Shown here: piece by piece, positions 9,947-18,439 of the stretch
Position numbering within the stretch: position 1 is the first letter of the stretch
Layout of the letters: every line of letters starts with the position of its first letter
Assembly: GCF_002104765.1 (NCBI RefSeq)
Contig: NZ_NCXM01000008.1
Location: 1 to 64,000 of the forward strand
Direction: 5' to 3'
Length of the DNA: 64,000 bases
Origin: Mycolicibacterium vulneris
Lineage (GTDB): Bacteria; Actinomycetota; Actinomycetes; Mycobacteriales; Mycobacteriaceae
Program-made: the position numbers and the translations under genes
The notes under the pieces: model-generated
What the model saw: only the letters and a program-made list of their open reading frames with translations
Database searches by the model: none
Told to the model about the DNA's origin: nothing

Positions 9947-10555
9947 ATGACGACGAAAAACGCGGCGTTGCCGCCGGTCGCCGATCACCACACCTGGCGT
10001 GCCGCGCTCGACGAATTACGCAAACGCGAGAAAGCGGCCACCCGCGAACTGGATGCGATCGCCGCCCAGCGGCGGCGGCTGCCGATGGTCGAATTGCCCG
10101 ACTACACCCTGATCGGTGCCGACGGTCCAATCCGGCTGGCCGACATCTTCGACGGCCGTTCGCAACTGATCGTCTACCACCACATGTGGTCCGACGGCGC
10201 GCAGTGGCAGTGCGGCGGATGCACGGGCTTCACCTCGCAGTCCACCCGGCTGGAGTTTCTCGACAACTACGACGCCCGGTTCGTCATCGTCACCAATGGA
10301 CCGATCGAGGAAGCGCTCGCGTACAAGCAACGGGTCGGCAATCGCATGGACTGGTATTCGTCATCGCGGAGCACGTTTGCCGCCGACATGGACTCGCCGC
10401 CGGGCGGTGGTTTCGGGGTCAACGTGTTCTTACGCGACGGCGACACGGTGTACCGCACGTGGCATACGAACGGGCGAGGGCCCTCGCGGCCCACCTACTC
10501 GGGATGGCTCGACTCCCCCGATATCGCCGCCGCGTACGGACCGGACAAATCATGA
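9947..10555 (+). CDS. DUF899 thioredoxin-fold protein
   Basis: A 202-aa protein of the DUF899 thioredoxin-like family. The N-terminal helix WRAALDELRKREKAATRELD, then LPDYTLIG and LADIFDGRSQLIVYHHMWS, then the GGCTGFTSQ motif where other thioredoxin-fold proteins carry their active site, are all visible. The start is ATG 9947; the frame is open upstream to 9542, but that part is the antisense of the WWDP repeat gene. Its TGA stop overlaps the next ATG (ATGA), so it is co-transcribed with the SRPBCC gene. The enzymatic role is not established for the family. Confidence 0.8.
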   Translation: MTTKNAALPPVADHHTWRAALDELRKREKAATRELDAIAAQRRRLPMVELPDYTLIGADGPIRLADIFDGRSQLIVYHHMWSDGAQWQCGGCTGFTSQSTRLEFLDNYDARFVIVTNGPIEEALAYKQRVGNRMDWYSSSRSTFAADMDSPPGGGFGVNVFLRDGDTVYRTWHTNGRGPSRPTYSGWLDSPDIAAAYGPDKS

Positions 10556-11025
10556 GCGCCGCCGAACGGTACGTCGTCACCCGCACCATCGCCGCGACCC
10601 CGGCGGAAGTTTTCGCAGTCCTGGCCGACCCATCCCGTCACCGGAACACCGAGCCAACCGACTGGGTCCGCGACGCGGTGGACACCGCGCCGATCACCGC
10701 CGCGGGGCAGATGTTCGCGATGAACATGTTCCTCACGCAGGCGGGCGGCGATTACGTCACGTACAACCTGGTCAATGTGTTCGAGCGGGACCACGCCATC
10801 GGGTGGCTGCCGGGGATCCTCGACGATTCGGGTAACCACACCCCCGGCGGTTGGTTCTGGCGTTACGACCTCGCCCCGAACGGTGACCGCACGGACGTCA
10901 CCCTCACCTACGACTGGAGCGGCACGCCGCGGGCGTTCCGGGACCGCGTCGGTCAGATGCCGATTTTCGCTGAGGATTACCTCGCCGAGTCGCTGGCCAC
11001 TCTTGAGGGGACGGTTGCGAGCTGA
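10552..11025 (+). CDS. SRPBCC-family protein
   Basis: A 157-aa START-like/SRPBCC protein. It opens with the typical YVVTRTIAATPAEVFAVLAD strand-helix, has WVRDAV, a long hydrophobic-pocket beta sheet and ends in a C-terminal helix (FAEDYLAESLATLEG). Such proteins bind small hydrophobic ligands; the ligand here is unknown. The ATG overlaps the upstream DUF899 stop by 4 bp. The ATP-grasp gene begins about 50 bp downstream on the same strand, so all four genes may form one transcription unit. Confidence 0.75.
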   Translation: MSAAERYVVTRTIAATPAEVFAVLADPSRHRNTEPTDWVRDAVDTAPITAAGQMFAMNMFLTQAGGDYVTYNLVNVFERDHAIGWLPGILDDSGNHTPGGWFWRYDLAPNGDRTDVTLTYDWSGTPRAFRDRVGQMPIFAEDYLAESLATLEGTVAS

Positions 11026-11076
11026 GCACTGAGCTCCCTACTCCCCCGACAGGGCGCACACTTGTCGAATGGAGGT

Positions 11077-12609
11077 ATGTCATTTCATCGCCGCGCCGCA
11101 ACCCTCGCCCCGGTTGCGCGCCTCGACGTCACCGCGGCAGACGTGATGGGGTCCGAGCCGCGCCGGACGCTGAACGGGCTGTCGGACATACGCGCGTTCT
11201 TTCACACGAACAAGGTGCCGCTGTACTTCATCTCGCCGACGCCGTTCAACCTGCTTGGTGTTGACCGATGGATACGAAACTTCTTCTACCTGACCTACTT
11301 TGACTCTTTCGAAGGCACGCACTCGCGCGTGTTCGTGCCCCGGCGGCGGGACCGCCGTGATTTTGACTCCATGGACGAGGTGTGCAGCCACCTCCTGTCC
11401 GATCCCGAGACGGTCGAGTTCATCGCCGGTAAAGGTCCCGGTGGCAAGTGCTGCTTTGTGATGCTGAACGAGGAAATCCAAGCCCTTGCGCGGTCGGCGG
11501 GCCTCGAGGTCATGCATCCGCCGATCGAGCTGCGCCAGCGCCTGGGCTCCAAGATCGTCATGACGCGCCTGGCCAACGAGGCGGGTATACCGAGCGTGCC
11601 GCACGTGATCGGGCGGGCCGGCTCCTACGACGAACTACTGGCGCTCGCACACAGCGCCGGTTTGGGAGACGACCTCGTCATCTCCGTCGCCTACGGCAAC
11701 GCCGGCAGCGGCACGTTCTTCGTGCACGGTCAGCGCGACTGGGACGAGCATGCGGGTGACCTGACCGCGCAGCAAGAAGTCAAAGTCATGAAGCGCATCC
11801 GCAATGTCGAGGTGTGCCTCGAGGGTGCCGTGACCCGCCACGGCACCGTGGTCGGCCCCGCGATGACGAGTCTCGTCGGTTATTCGGAGCTGACTCCGAG
11901 CCGGGGCAGCTGGTGTGGCAACGACATCTGGCGCGAGGTGCTGCCGCCCGCCCAGACCCACGCGGCGCGGGAAATGGTGGCAAAGCTGGGCGACGTCATG
12001 CGCCGCGAGGGTTACCTCGGCTACTTCGAGGTGGACCTTCTGCATGACCTGGACTCCAACGAGCTGTACCTCGGCGAGGTGAACCCCCGCCTGTCCGGCG
12101 CCAGCCCGATGACGAACCTGACCACCGAGGCCTACGCCGACATGCCGCTGTTCCTCTTTCATCTGCTCGAGTACATGGACGTGGAGTACGAACTCGACAT
12201 CGATGAGATCAACTCGCGCTGGGAGCGCGGCTATGGCGAGGACGAGGTCTGGGGTCAGGTCATCATCACTGAGACGTCACCGGATATCGAGCTGTTCACC
12301 GCGACGCCTCGCACCGGGGTATGGCGCATCGACGACGACGGTCGGGTCTCCTTTTCGCGGACCGCCAACGACTGGGCCACGCTGCTCGACGGTTCCGAGG
12401 CGTTTTACATGCGGGTCGCGGCGCCTGGCGACTTACGTTCCGAGGGCGCCCAACTGGGTGTGCTCGTCACTCGCTCACACCTGCAGACGGACGACTATAA
12501 GCTCAGCGAGCGCTGCCAGCGCTGGGTCAAGGGCATGAAGGCGAAGTTCGTCTCAACGCCCCTGACGCCGGCCGCACCGATCGTCTCCCGGCTCGTCGCA
12601 CGAGCGTGA
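11077..12609 (+). CDS. ATP-grasp domain ligase-like protein
   Basis: A protein of about 510 aa with a central ATP-grasp fold. Visible elements are RLGSKIVMTRLANEAGIPSV (pre-ATP-grasp helix), LVISVAYGNAGSGTFFV (nucleotide-binding loop region), VEVCLEGAVTRHG and the metal-binding GYFEVDLLHD...LYLGEVNPRLSGASP. The EVNPRL segment is a classic ATP-grasp signature shared with biotin carboxylase and D-Ala-D-Ala-type ligases. No biotinyl or carboxyltransferase domain follows, so ligation of a carboxylate to an amine is more likely than carboxylation. The ATG at 11077 sits just after GGAGG; TTG 11062 is an alternative. It overlaps the downstream serine hydrolase by 4 bp (GTGA). Confidence 0.75.
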   Translation: MSFHRRAATLAPVARLDVTAADVMGSEPRRTLNGLSDIRAFFHTNKVPLYFISPTPFNLLGVDRWIRNFFYLTYFDSFEGTHSRVFVPRRRDRRDFDSMDEVCSHLLSDPETVEFIAGKGPGGKCCFVMLNEEIQALARSAGLEVMHPPIELRQRLGSKIVMTRLANEAGIPSVPHVIGRAGSYDELLALAHSAGLGDDLVISVAYGNAGSGTFFVHGQRDWDEHAGDLTAQQEVKVMKRIRNVEVCLEGAVTRHGTVVGPAMTSLVGYSELTPSRGSWCGNDIWREVLPPAQTHAAREMVAKLGDVMRREGYLGYFEVDLLHDLDSNELYLGEVNPRLSGASPMTNLTTEAYADMPLFLFHLLEYMDVEYELDIDEINSRWERGYGEDEVWGQVIITETSPDIELFTATPRTGVWRIDDDGRVSFSRTANDWATLLDGSEAFYMRVAAPGDLRSEGAQLGVLVTRSHLQTDDYKLSERCQRWVKGMKAKFVSTPLTPAAPIVSRLVARA

Positions 12610-13772
12610 AAGGCGCCCCGGCGGGTCTCACTCTGGACAACTGGCTGTCGGCGCCCTACGCGCAATGGTCCTTCCAACACGTCGAGGACTTCGTGCCGAC
12701 CGTGTGGATCTCGCACCGGCCCGCGCAGGTCGCGGCGTTGCCCTCAACCCCTTCCCCCCTGGGCGAGATACCTATGGTCGGTGCGGGCGAGGTCGCCACC
12801 ACCGTGGGCGGGGTGATGGCCACCGCGGCGACGGACGGATGGGCCGTCGCACACCGGGGATCGTTGGTGGCCGAGGAGTACCTCGGCGGCATGGGCGCGC
12901 AGACCCGGCATCTCCTGTTCTCGGTGAGCAAGTCGCTGGTGGGGGCGGTCGTCGGCTCGCTGCACGAGGACGGTGCGATCGCGCTCGATGCGCCGGTCAC
13001 GAAATATGTTCCGGCGCTGACGAATTGCGGCTACGCGGGCGCGACGGTGCGTCACCTGCTGGACATGAGGTCGGGCATCGGCTTCTCGGAGAATTATCAA
13101 GACCCGGCCGCGGAGATACATCTTCTCGACCAGGCGGTGGGCTGGGCGCCCAGGAATAGTCCCGATGCCCCCGCCACGTTGCAGGAATTCCTGTTGACCT
13201 TGCGGCAGAAGTCCGCCCACGGCGGCCCGTTCGAATATCGTTCGTGTGAAACCGATGTGCTTGGCTGGATCTGCGAGGTCGCCGCCGACCGGCGGATGCC
13301 CGAATTGATATCTGAACTGCTCTGGAGCCGCATCGGCGCCCAATGCGACGCCACCCTGGCTATCGACCCAGTCGGCACGGGGTTCTTCGACGGCGGCATC
13401 AGCGCCTGTCTCACCGACATGATCCGGTTCGGTTCGCTGTTTTTGCGCGACGGTGTTTCGTTGACCGGCCGGCAAGTGGTGCCGGCGGCGTGGATCGCCG
13501 ACACCCTCGACGGCGGCCCCGACTCGCGCCAGGCTTTCGCCGCCAGCCCTGACGACAACGAAATGCCCGGCGGGATGTACCGCAACCAGATGTGGTTCCC
13601 CTATCCCGGCAACGACGTCGTGCTGTGCCAGGGCATGTGCGGCCAGATGATCTACGTCAACCGTCGCGTGGAACTGGTCGCCGCCAAGCTGTCCACCCAA
13701 CTGGACTCGCACGAACCGCACATGCTCGACACGTTGCGCGCATTCGATGCGGTGGCACGCGAATTGGATTGA
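12606..13772 (+). CDS. Beta-lactamase-fold serine hydrolase
   Basis: A 388-aa serine hydrolase of the class C beta-lactamase/NylB-like family. The catalytic S-x-x-K motif is SVSKSLVG near residue 107, the Y-x-N/S equivalent is EYRSCETD near 216, and FFDGGISACLTDMIRFG is a typical conserved segment. No signal peptide is visible, so it is probably cytosolic, like 6-aminohexanoate-dimer hydrolase. The GTG start overlaps the ATP-grasp stop, so the two are translationally coupled. An enzyme that makes an amide bond coupled to one that cleaves amides or esters is a plausible but unproven reading. Confidence 0.75.
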   Translation: MKGAPAGLTLDNWLSAPYAQWSFQHVEDFVPTVWISHRPAQVAALPSTPSPLGEIPMVGAGEVATTVGGVMATAATDGWAVAHRGSLVAEEYLGGMGAQTRHLLFSVSKSLVGAVVGSLHEDGAIALDAPVTKYVPALTNCGYAGATVRHLLDMRSGIGFSENYQDPAAEIHLLDQAVGWAPRNSPDAPATLQEFLLTLRQKSAHGGPFEYRSCETDVLGWICEVAADRRMPELISELLWSRIGAQCDATLAIDPVGTGFFDGGISACLTDMIRFGSLFLRDGVSLTGRQVVPAAWIADTLDGGPDSRQAFAASPDDNEMPGGMYRNQMWFPYPGNDVVLCQGMCGQMIYVNRRVELVAAKLSTQLDSHEPHMLDTLRAFDAVARELD

Positions 13773-13913
13773 CCGACAGGCTGGCCCGCCCGTGCACGCC
13801 GCGAATTTCGGTGAGCCGCTGCTGCGAACTTTGGCTATTCTGCTGTCTGTCTTGCTTCGCAGCCGCACAGTTTTGGCGGCCTTCACCGCGCCACAAAGAT
13901 TGGAAGGGATCAA

Positions 13914-14267
13914 ATGCCCTCACCTCGAAGGCCAGCCAGACTCGCTGTGCCCGTCATGGTTGCCGCTGCATTGGTCAGCAGCGCCGGCATCGCGTCCGCG
14001 ACCCCCCAAGACGATGCGTACCTCGCACAATTGCGCGCCGTCGGCCTCACCTGGCCGCCGCAGACGGACGAGGCACTCATCGCCGAGGCGCACGACGTGT
14101 GTTACGACCTCACTTGGGGCTGGACGCCGCAACAGATCGCCGACGACCTGCACGCCCGCTTGGACACCAAGGGCGTGACGTTGCTAGACGTCGGCAGCCT
14201 GGTCAACGCCGCGCATTCGATCTATTGCCCCGGCAACGTGTGTGACGCTCCGAGCCTTTGCACCTGA
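13914..14267 (+). CDS. DUF732 secreted protein
   Basis: A 117-aa exported protein with a signal peptide (cleavage near SATPQD). The mature domain has the DUF732 layout: DDAYLAQLRAVGLTW, a helix with AHDVCYDLTWGWTPQQIADDL, and a C-terminal LVNAAHSIYCPG, with two conserved Cys likely disulfide-bonded. DUF732 proteins are abundant secreted hypotheticals in mycobacteria. GGAAGG lies about 7 bp before the ATG. Confidence 0.85.
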   Translation: MPSPRRPARLAVPVMVAAALVSSAGIASATPQDDAYLAQLRAVGLTWPPQTDEALIAEAHDVCYDLTWGWTPQQIADDLHARLDTKGVTLLDVGSLVNAAHSIYCPGNVCDAPSLCT

Positions 14268-14270
14268 CAG

Positions 14271-14516
14271 TCAGGGCCATGGGAACCCGGGCGCGGGTGG
14301 GGGCACTTGCGACGGGTCCACTTCGACGAAGGTATAGACCGGGCCCGACGGGCCGCGAGTAAGGTCGGTTCCCGCCGGAACGGGAACCGTGTACTGGCAA
14401 TGTCCCGGGCAGTAGTGCCAATAGGACGGGCCGGCCTGGGCCGTCGCCGCCAGCCCCAGGCCGGCGATCGCGAGGCCGCCCGAGGCACGCGGGGCTCCTG
14501 GTGAGGGGCGGATCAA
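14271..14516 (-). CDS. Small secreted hypothetical protein
   Basis: An 81-aa frame with a hydrophobic N-terminal segment (GGLAIAGLGLAATAQA, probable cleavage after AQA near residue 28) and a short mature part with YWHYCPGHCQYTVPVPAG and a proline-rich end. The CPGHC motif could form a disulfide. The assigned start is TTG at 14516, which abuts the divergent FKBP gene, so the true start is uncertain. No family is recognised, but the signal peptide and codon pattern favour a real gene. Confidence 0.5.
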   Translation of the reverse strand: MIRPSPGAPRASGGLAIAGLGLAATAQAGPSYWHYCPGHCQYTVPVPAGTDLTRGPSGPVYTFVEVDPSQVPPPAPGFPWP

Positions 14517-14528
14517 GTGGCCTGTAGC

Positions 14529-15095
14529 GTGACGGCCGTGAAGTCCTCCCGGATGTATTCCTCCGTCGCGCTCGCGACTTGCGTCGCGGCAACCGTCATG
14601 ACGTTCGCCGGCGCCGGCACGGCCACCGCGGCCGGCTCATGCCCCACCGCGGCGCCGCAGAACGGTGGAACGCCCGACTGGACATTGAATGGCACCACCG
14701 GCAGAGTCGCGGTCACCGGATCCACCGATACGACCGCTCCGCTGGTGAACGTGACCGCACCGTTCAGCGTGAGCCAGACCCAGGTGCATACGCTGCACGC
14801 CGGAGACGGGCCGGTGGTGTCCAACACCGCCACGGTCTCGGTCTGCTACATGGGCGTCAACGGACGGGACGGGTCAGTGTTCGACAGCAGCTACCAGCGC
14901 GGCGCCCCGGTCGATTTCCCGCTGACCGGAGTCGTGCCGGGCTTCCAGAAGGCCATCGCAGGGCAAAAGGTCGGGTCGACGGTCGCCGTCGCGATGGTCC
15001 CCGCCGATGGCTACCCCCAAGGCCAGCCGAGCGCGGGGATCCAGCCCGGCGACTCGCTGGTGTTCGCGATCAAGATCCTCAACGCCACGGGTTAG
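14529..15095 (+). CDS. Secreted FKBP-type peptidyl-prolyl isomerase
   Basis: A protein of about 188 aa with a signal peptide (VALATCVAATVMTFAGAG, cleavage near ATA-AG) and a C-terminal FKBP domain. FKBP signatures visible are DGSVFDSSYQRGAPVDFPL, GVVPGFQKAIAGQKVGS and the closing DSLVFAIKILNATG. It should catalyse proline isomerisation in exported proteins. Starts at GTG 14517, 14529 and 14538 are all in frame; the last two give a better signal peptide. It is divergent from the small secreted gene at 14271. Confidence 0.8.
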   Translation: MTAVKSSRMYSSVALATCVAATVMTFAGAGTATAAGSCPTAAPQNGGTPDWTLNGTTGRVAVTGSTDTTAPLVNVTAPFSVSQTQVHTLHAGDGPVVSNTATVSVCYMGVNGRDGSVFDSSYQRGAPVDFPLTGVVPGFQKAIAGQKVGSTVAVAMVPADGYPQGQPSAGIQPGDSLVFAIKILNATG

Positions 15096-15125
15096 CACGA
15101 CCCACCAAATCCCCTGTGCCGTAGG

Positions 15126-15293
15126 TCATTCGCCTAACGGCGCGAACATGAGCGCGGGATCTATGCCGAGTTGTTGGGCGACGTGGGTGGTGTCCCAATA
15201 GTCACGCCAGTGCGTGAGCGCACCGTCGCGCACCTCGAAGAGCGGGGCGGTTACGGTTCGCTGTTCGTCGAACTGTAGATGGCCGCCGCTCGA
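15126..15293 (-). pseudogene. SnoaL/limonene-epoxide-hydrolase-like C-terminal remnant
   Basis: Reading the minus strand gives 55 in-frame codons ending in a stop at 15126. The sequence includes FDEQRTVTAPLFEVRDGALT, then HWRDYWDTTHVAQQLG. The FEVRDG...WRDYWD pattern is typical of the C-terminal end of SnoaL-like/limonene-1,2-epoxide hydrolase polyketide-cyclase-fold proteins. An in-frame stop precedes it at 15294-15296 and no start is present, so this is the tail of a lost gene. Confidence 0.6.
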
Positions 15294-15327
15294 TTAGGCG
15301 CTGATATGCGAATCGCTTAGCGAGAGT

Positions 15328-17613
15328 TCAGGGACGGCGCAGCGTGATGATGGTGACGTCGTCGTCGGTGTGGCCCGATGCCATCGCAGTCCAGATTCCG
15401 GTTGCCGCGATGTCGCCGGCCCGGCCGAGGTTTTCGGCCAGCAGGTCGAGGCCGTCGTCGATCGATTCACCGCGACGTTCCACCAGGCCGTCGGAGAACA
15501 GGACCATGCCGTGTCCGGGTTCGACGGTGAAGGTGCTGGGTGCGTATTGCACGCCTTTGACGCCGATGGGTGGCGAGAGCTTGATCGGTGCCGGTACCGC
15601 CGGCGCGCGGGAGTTCGTCAGGTATGGCATCAAGTGACCGGCAGACGCCGCCTCCACCCGGCCCGAGCCGAGATCGACCCGCGCGGCGATGACGGTGGCG
15701 AACGCGCCGCGAAGCATGTGCAGGCAGAAGTCGTTGAGCTGCGCCAGCGCCTCGGCCGGTGCGGCGCCGGCGAACAATTGGGCGCGCAGGGCGTTGCGCA
15801 ACGCGGCCATGGTGCCGGCCGCGGCGATGCCGTGCCCGGCGACGTCGCCGATCAGCACGATGAGCCGGCCGTCGCGGAGCTCGAACGCGTCGTACCAGTC
15901 GCCGCCGACGTTGTCCCCCGCCGCCGGCTCGTAATGCGCCGACAGTTCCCAACTTTCGAGCGCCGGGATCGACTCGGGCAGCAGGCTGCGCTGCAGCGTC
16001 TCGGCCACGCGCAGCGCTCCGCGCGTGCGGCGGTACAGCGACTCGACCAAGTGGCGCCGCAATGATCCGGCGGATTCGGTCTCGCTCAGCGACCACGGCT
16101 CGCTGCGCTGGTGGACGATCTCGCGCCACCGGTCGAACGATTTGCGCGGGCTGAGGCGAAGTTGGTCGCCCTCGCTGCCCGCGATCGCCTTGTTGTACGG
16201 GTCGCCGCCCCAGTCGACCGAGCGCAGCACCTCCCGCCGGAACCAGATGGCGTATTGGCCGTCAGGCAGGTTGAGCACCAGTGCGCCGGCGGCCACCTGG
16301 GGATCGAGATCGAGCTCGGGTAGCACGCCCGATAGGCACTCGCTGCTCGCGATGTCGTCGTCCACGTCACGCGCCCAGGCGGCGACGGCCGACACGATGT
16401 CCGGCGGTGGAACCGAGCCACGCATCCGCAGATTGCCCCCGATGTCGATGACCACGCCGTCGGCGGGCACGAGGTCGAGCAGGTCGGGCGCGCCGAGCAG
16501 CGCCTCCGACAGCGGTTCGCCATCGTCGAGCGTGGCGGCGGTGAGCTTGGCCAAGACGGCCTGCGCGGCCAACCGCTTGTGTAGTTCTTCGTCCTCGAAC
16601 CGGTCGACGAGTCGCAGCGACAGGGTCGAGCCGAGGAACTCGGCCGCCGCCCGGGTGCCGAACGGCGGCAGGTGCGGACCGGCGTAATGGTGGCAGGCGA
16701 TCAGCCCCCACAGCCGCCCCTGCCGCAACAACGAGATCGACATCGATGCGTGCACACCCATGTTCTGCAGATATTCGACATGGATGGGTGACACGCTGCG
16801 CAACGTGGCATACGTCAGATCCAGCGGCGTGTTGGTCATGGGGTCGTTGCTCGGCACCAGCGGTGCCGGCGTGTAGTCGACGTCGGAAATCAGCCGAATC
16901 CAGTTCTTTTCGTACAGAGCGCGCGCCTGCGCCGGGATGTCGGTCGACGGGTAATGCAGGCCGAGGAAAGAGTTGAGGTCGTCGCGCCTGGACTCGGCCA
17001 CAACCTCGCCGTTGTATTCCTCGTCGTAGCGGTACACCATGACCCGGTCGAAGCCGGTCAGATCGCGGACGGCGCGCGCGGCCGTGGCGTACAGCTCGGT
17101 CAGCGTGGAGGCCCGGTTCAACTCCTCCACCGCGCCGCGGACCGCCTGATACGTGTTCGGGAAGGAGAACGGCCGCTCGCCGTAGGCGATCTCGAGCTCC
17201 ACCAGCAGCACACCACCCGGCTCGCGTTGCAGGATCGCGTCGAAGGCCCGCGGCTCGCCGGCGACTTCGATGGTGAACTCGAGCGGGTTGTTCTGGCGCA
17301 GGCTCCCGAAGGTCGCCGCGGCCTGCTCGACGCGGGCGGCTTGCTCGGAACCGATGAGCACCGACAGATGCCGGCCCAGGACGGCGTCGACGGGACGGCC
17401 GAGCAGCTCAGCGACGTTGGCGCTGACCTGGCGCACCTCGAACGCGGGCTCACGCACCACCGCGAGCACACCGCGCGGCTGGATGCTGCCGGGGACGTGG
17501 ATCGGCTCACGCGCGCAGTTGTCCAGGTCGATCGGGGTGCCGATCGGTACGAGATCGGCGATCGGCTGATCCGCGGGTGCCGATGGCTGGACGAACCGCT
17601 CGTCGTCGGTCAC
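15328..17613 (-). CDS. Bacteriophytochrome with PP2C/SpoIIE phosphatase output
   Basis: A 761-aa predicted red/far-red photoreceptor. The N-terminal PAS region has NCAREPIHVPGSIQPRG, with Cys33 placed where bacteriophytochromes attach biliverdin. The GAF domain has GFDRVMVYRYDEEYNGEVVAES and YPSTDIPAQARALY (the PASDIP-type motif) and ACHHYAGP, followed by a PHY-like region to about 520. The C-terminus is not a histidine kinase but a SpoIIE/RsbU-type PP2C phosphatase: GGDWYDAF, LIGDVAGHG, SDGLVERRG and HTDDDVT carry the metal-binding acidic residues. It faces a heme oxygenase across a 178-bp divergent intergenic region. Its likely targets are anti-anti-sigma factors elsewhere, by analogy with RsbU. 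Confidence 0.9.
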   Translation of the reverse strand: MTDDERFVQPSAPADQPIADLVPIGTPIDLDNCAREPIHVPGSIQPRGVLAVVREPAFEVRQVSANVAELLGRPVDAVLGRHLSVLIGSEQAARVEQAAATFGSLRQNNPLEFTIEVAGEPRAFDAILQREPGGVLLVELEIAYGERPFSFPNTYQAVRGAVEELNRASTLTELYATAARAVRDLTGFDRVMVYRYDEEYNGEVVAESRRDDLNSFLGLHYPSTDIPAQARALYEKNWIRLISDVDYTPAPLVPSNDPMTNTPLDLTYATLRSVSPIHVEYLQNMGVHASMSISLLRQGRLWGLIACHHYAGPHLPPFGTRAAAEFLGSTLSLRLVDRFEDEELHKRLAAQAVLAKLTAATLDDGEPLSEALLGAPDLLDLVPADGVVIDIGGNLRMRGSVPPPDIVSAVAAWARDVDDDIASSECLSGVLPELDLDPQVAAGALVLNLPDGQYAIWFRREVLRSVDWGGDPYNKAIAGSEGDQLRLSPRKSFDRWREIVHQRSEPWSLSETESAGSLRRHLVESLYRRTRGALRVAETLQRSLLPESIPALESWELSAHYEPAAGDNVGGDWYDAFELRDGRLIVLIGDVAGHGIAAAGTMAALRNALRAQLFAGAAPAEALAQLNDFCLHMLRGAFATVIAARVDLGSGRVEAASAGHLMPYLTNSRAPAVPAPIKLSPPIGVKGVQYAPSTFTVEPGHGMVLFSDGLVERRGESIDDGLDLLAENLGRAGDIAATGIWTAMASGHTDDDVTIITLRRP

Positions 17614-17791
17614 ACGCGCGGCTTTATCGGATTGATGAGGGGTAGCAGCCAGACCTCCAAGCTATCAATGTGCGTCGCCGTTTTGGATCAGGTCAGCGGG
17701 GGTCGCATTTCCAAGCGGATTTGCCCGGCACTGATTCGTATCCGCCGCGGTCACCCGCCCGCCGCGATCACCAATGTAATCTGAGCAGGTC
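17614..17791. promoter_or_regulatory. Shared divergent promoter region, phytochrome/heme oxygenase
   Basis: A 178-bp region between two divergently transcribed, functionally linked genes must contain both promoters. I do not see an obvious long dyad or a clear consensus -35/-10 pair, so only the location is supported. Confidence 0.45.
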
Positions 17792-18439
17792 ATGTGCTCG
17801 ATCGCCGTCCCAGCAAGCCGCCGCCTGTCGGTCGCGATGAAGGATGGCTCGGCGGCCGAACACGATGCCGCCGAGCAGAGCCCGTTCATGTCAGAGCTGC
17901 TCGCGGGACGGATTGGCGCGGCGGGCTATTCCGACTACCTGCTGCGGTTGCGCGTGGTGTACGCCGCCCTCGAGGACGCAGTGCGGGCCCGCCGCGACGA
18001 CTCGATGGTTGCCGCCGTGTACGACCCCGCGCTGGAGCGCCTGACGGCTATCGATGCCGACCTCGAACATTGGCTGCCCCAAGGTGCCGCACGCGACGTC
18101 GACTCCCCCGCGGCGGCGGCCTACGCCGAGCGGCTCGGCGCGCTCACGTGGGGTGGGGCGCTGGTGGCCCACCACTACACGCGCTATCTCGGGGATCTCT
18201 CCGGAGGCCGGGGCATCGGCAAAATCCTGGATCGCACATTCGATCTCGGCGGCGCCGGCCTTGCGTTCTACGACTTCCCGGTGCGGCCCAAACCCTACAA
18301 AGACGCCTACCGCGCCCGCCTCGACGCCCTTCGCGCCGACACCGGCGAAATCGATCGTATCGTCGGTGAGGTGAAATTCGCCTTCGGCCTGAACCAGGCC
18401 ATCTTCGATGAACTGGCCGACAGCGTCAGACTTGGTTGA
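17792..18439 (+). CDS. Biliverdin-producing heme oxygenase
   Basis: A 215-aa heme oxygenase of the bacterial HmuO/PbsA type. The proximal heme ligand is His24 in SAAEHDAAEQSPF, and the distal-helix glycine motif is YLGDLSGGRGIGK near residue 130. It opens heme to biliverdin, CO and iron. M. tuberculosis uses the unrelated MhuD, whose products are not ordinary biliverdin, so a canonical enzyme here fits a need for biliverdin chromophore. A second in-frame ATG (Met16, MKDGSAAEH) is an alternative start. The 3' end overlaps the convergent SDR gene by 14 bp. Confidence 0.88.
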   Translation: MCSIAVPASRRLSVAMKDGSAAEHDAAEQSPFMSELLAGRIGAAGYSDYLLRLRVVYAALEDAVRARRDDSMVAAVYDPALERLTAIDADLEHWLPQGAARDVDSPAAAAYAERLGALTWGGALVAHHYTRYLGDLSGGRGIGKILDRTFDLGGAGLAFYDFPVRPKPYKDAYRARLDALRADTGEIDRIVGEVKFAFGLNQAIFDELADSVRLG

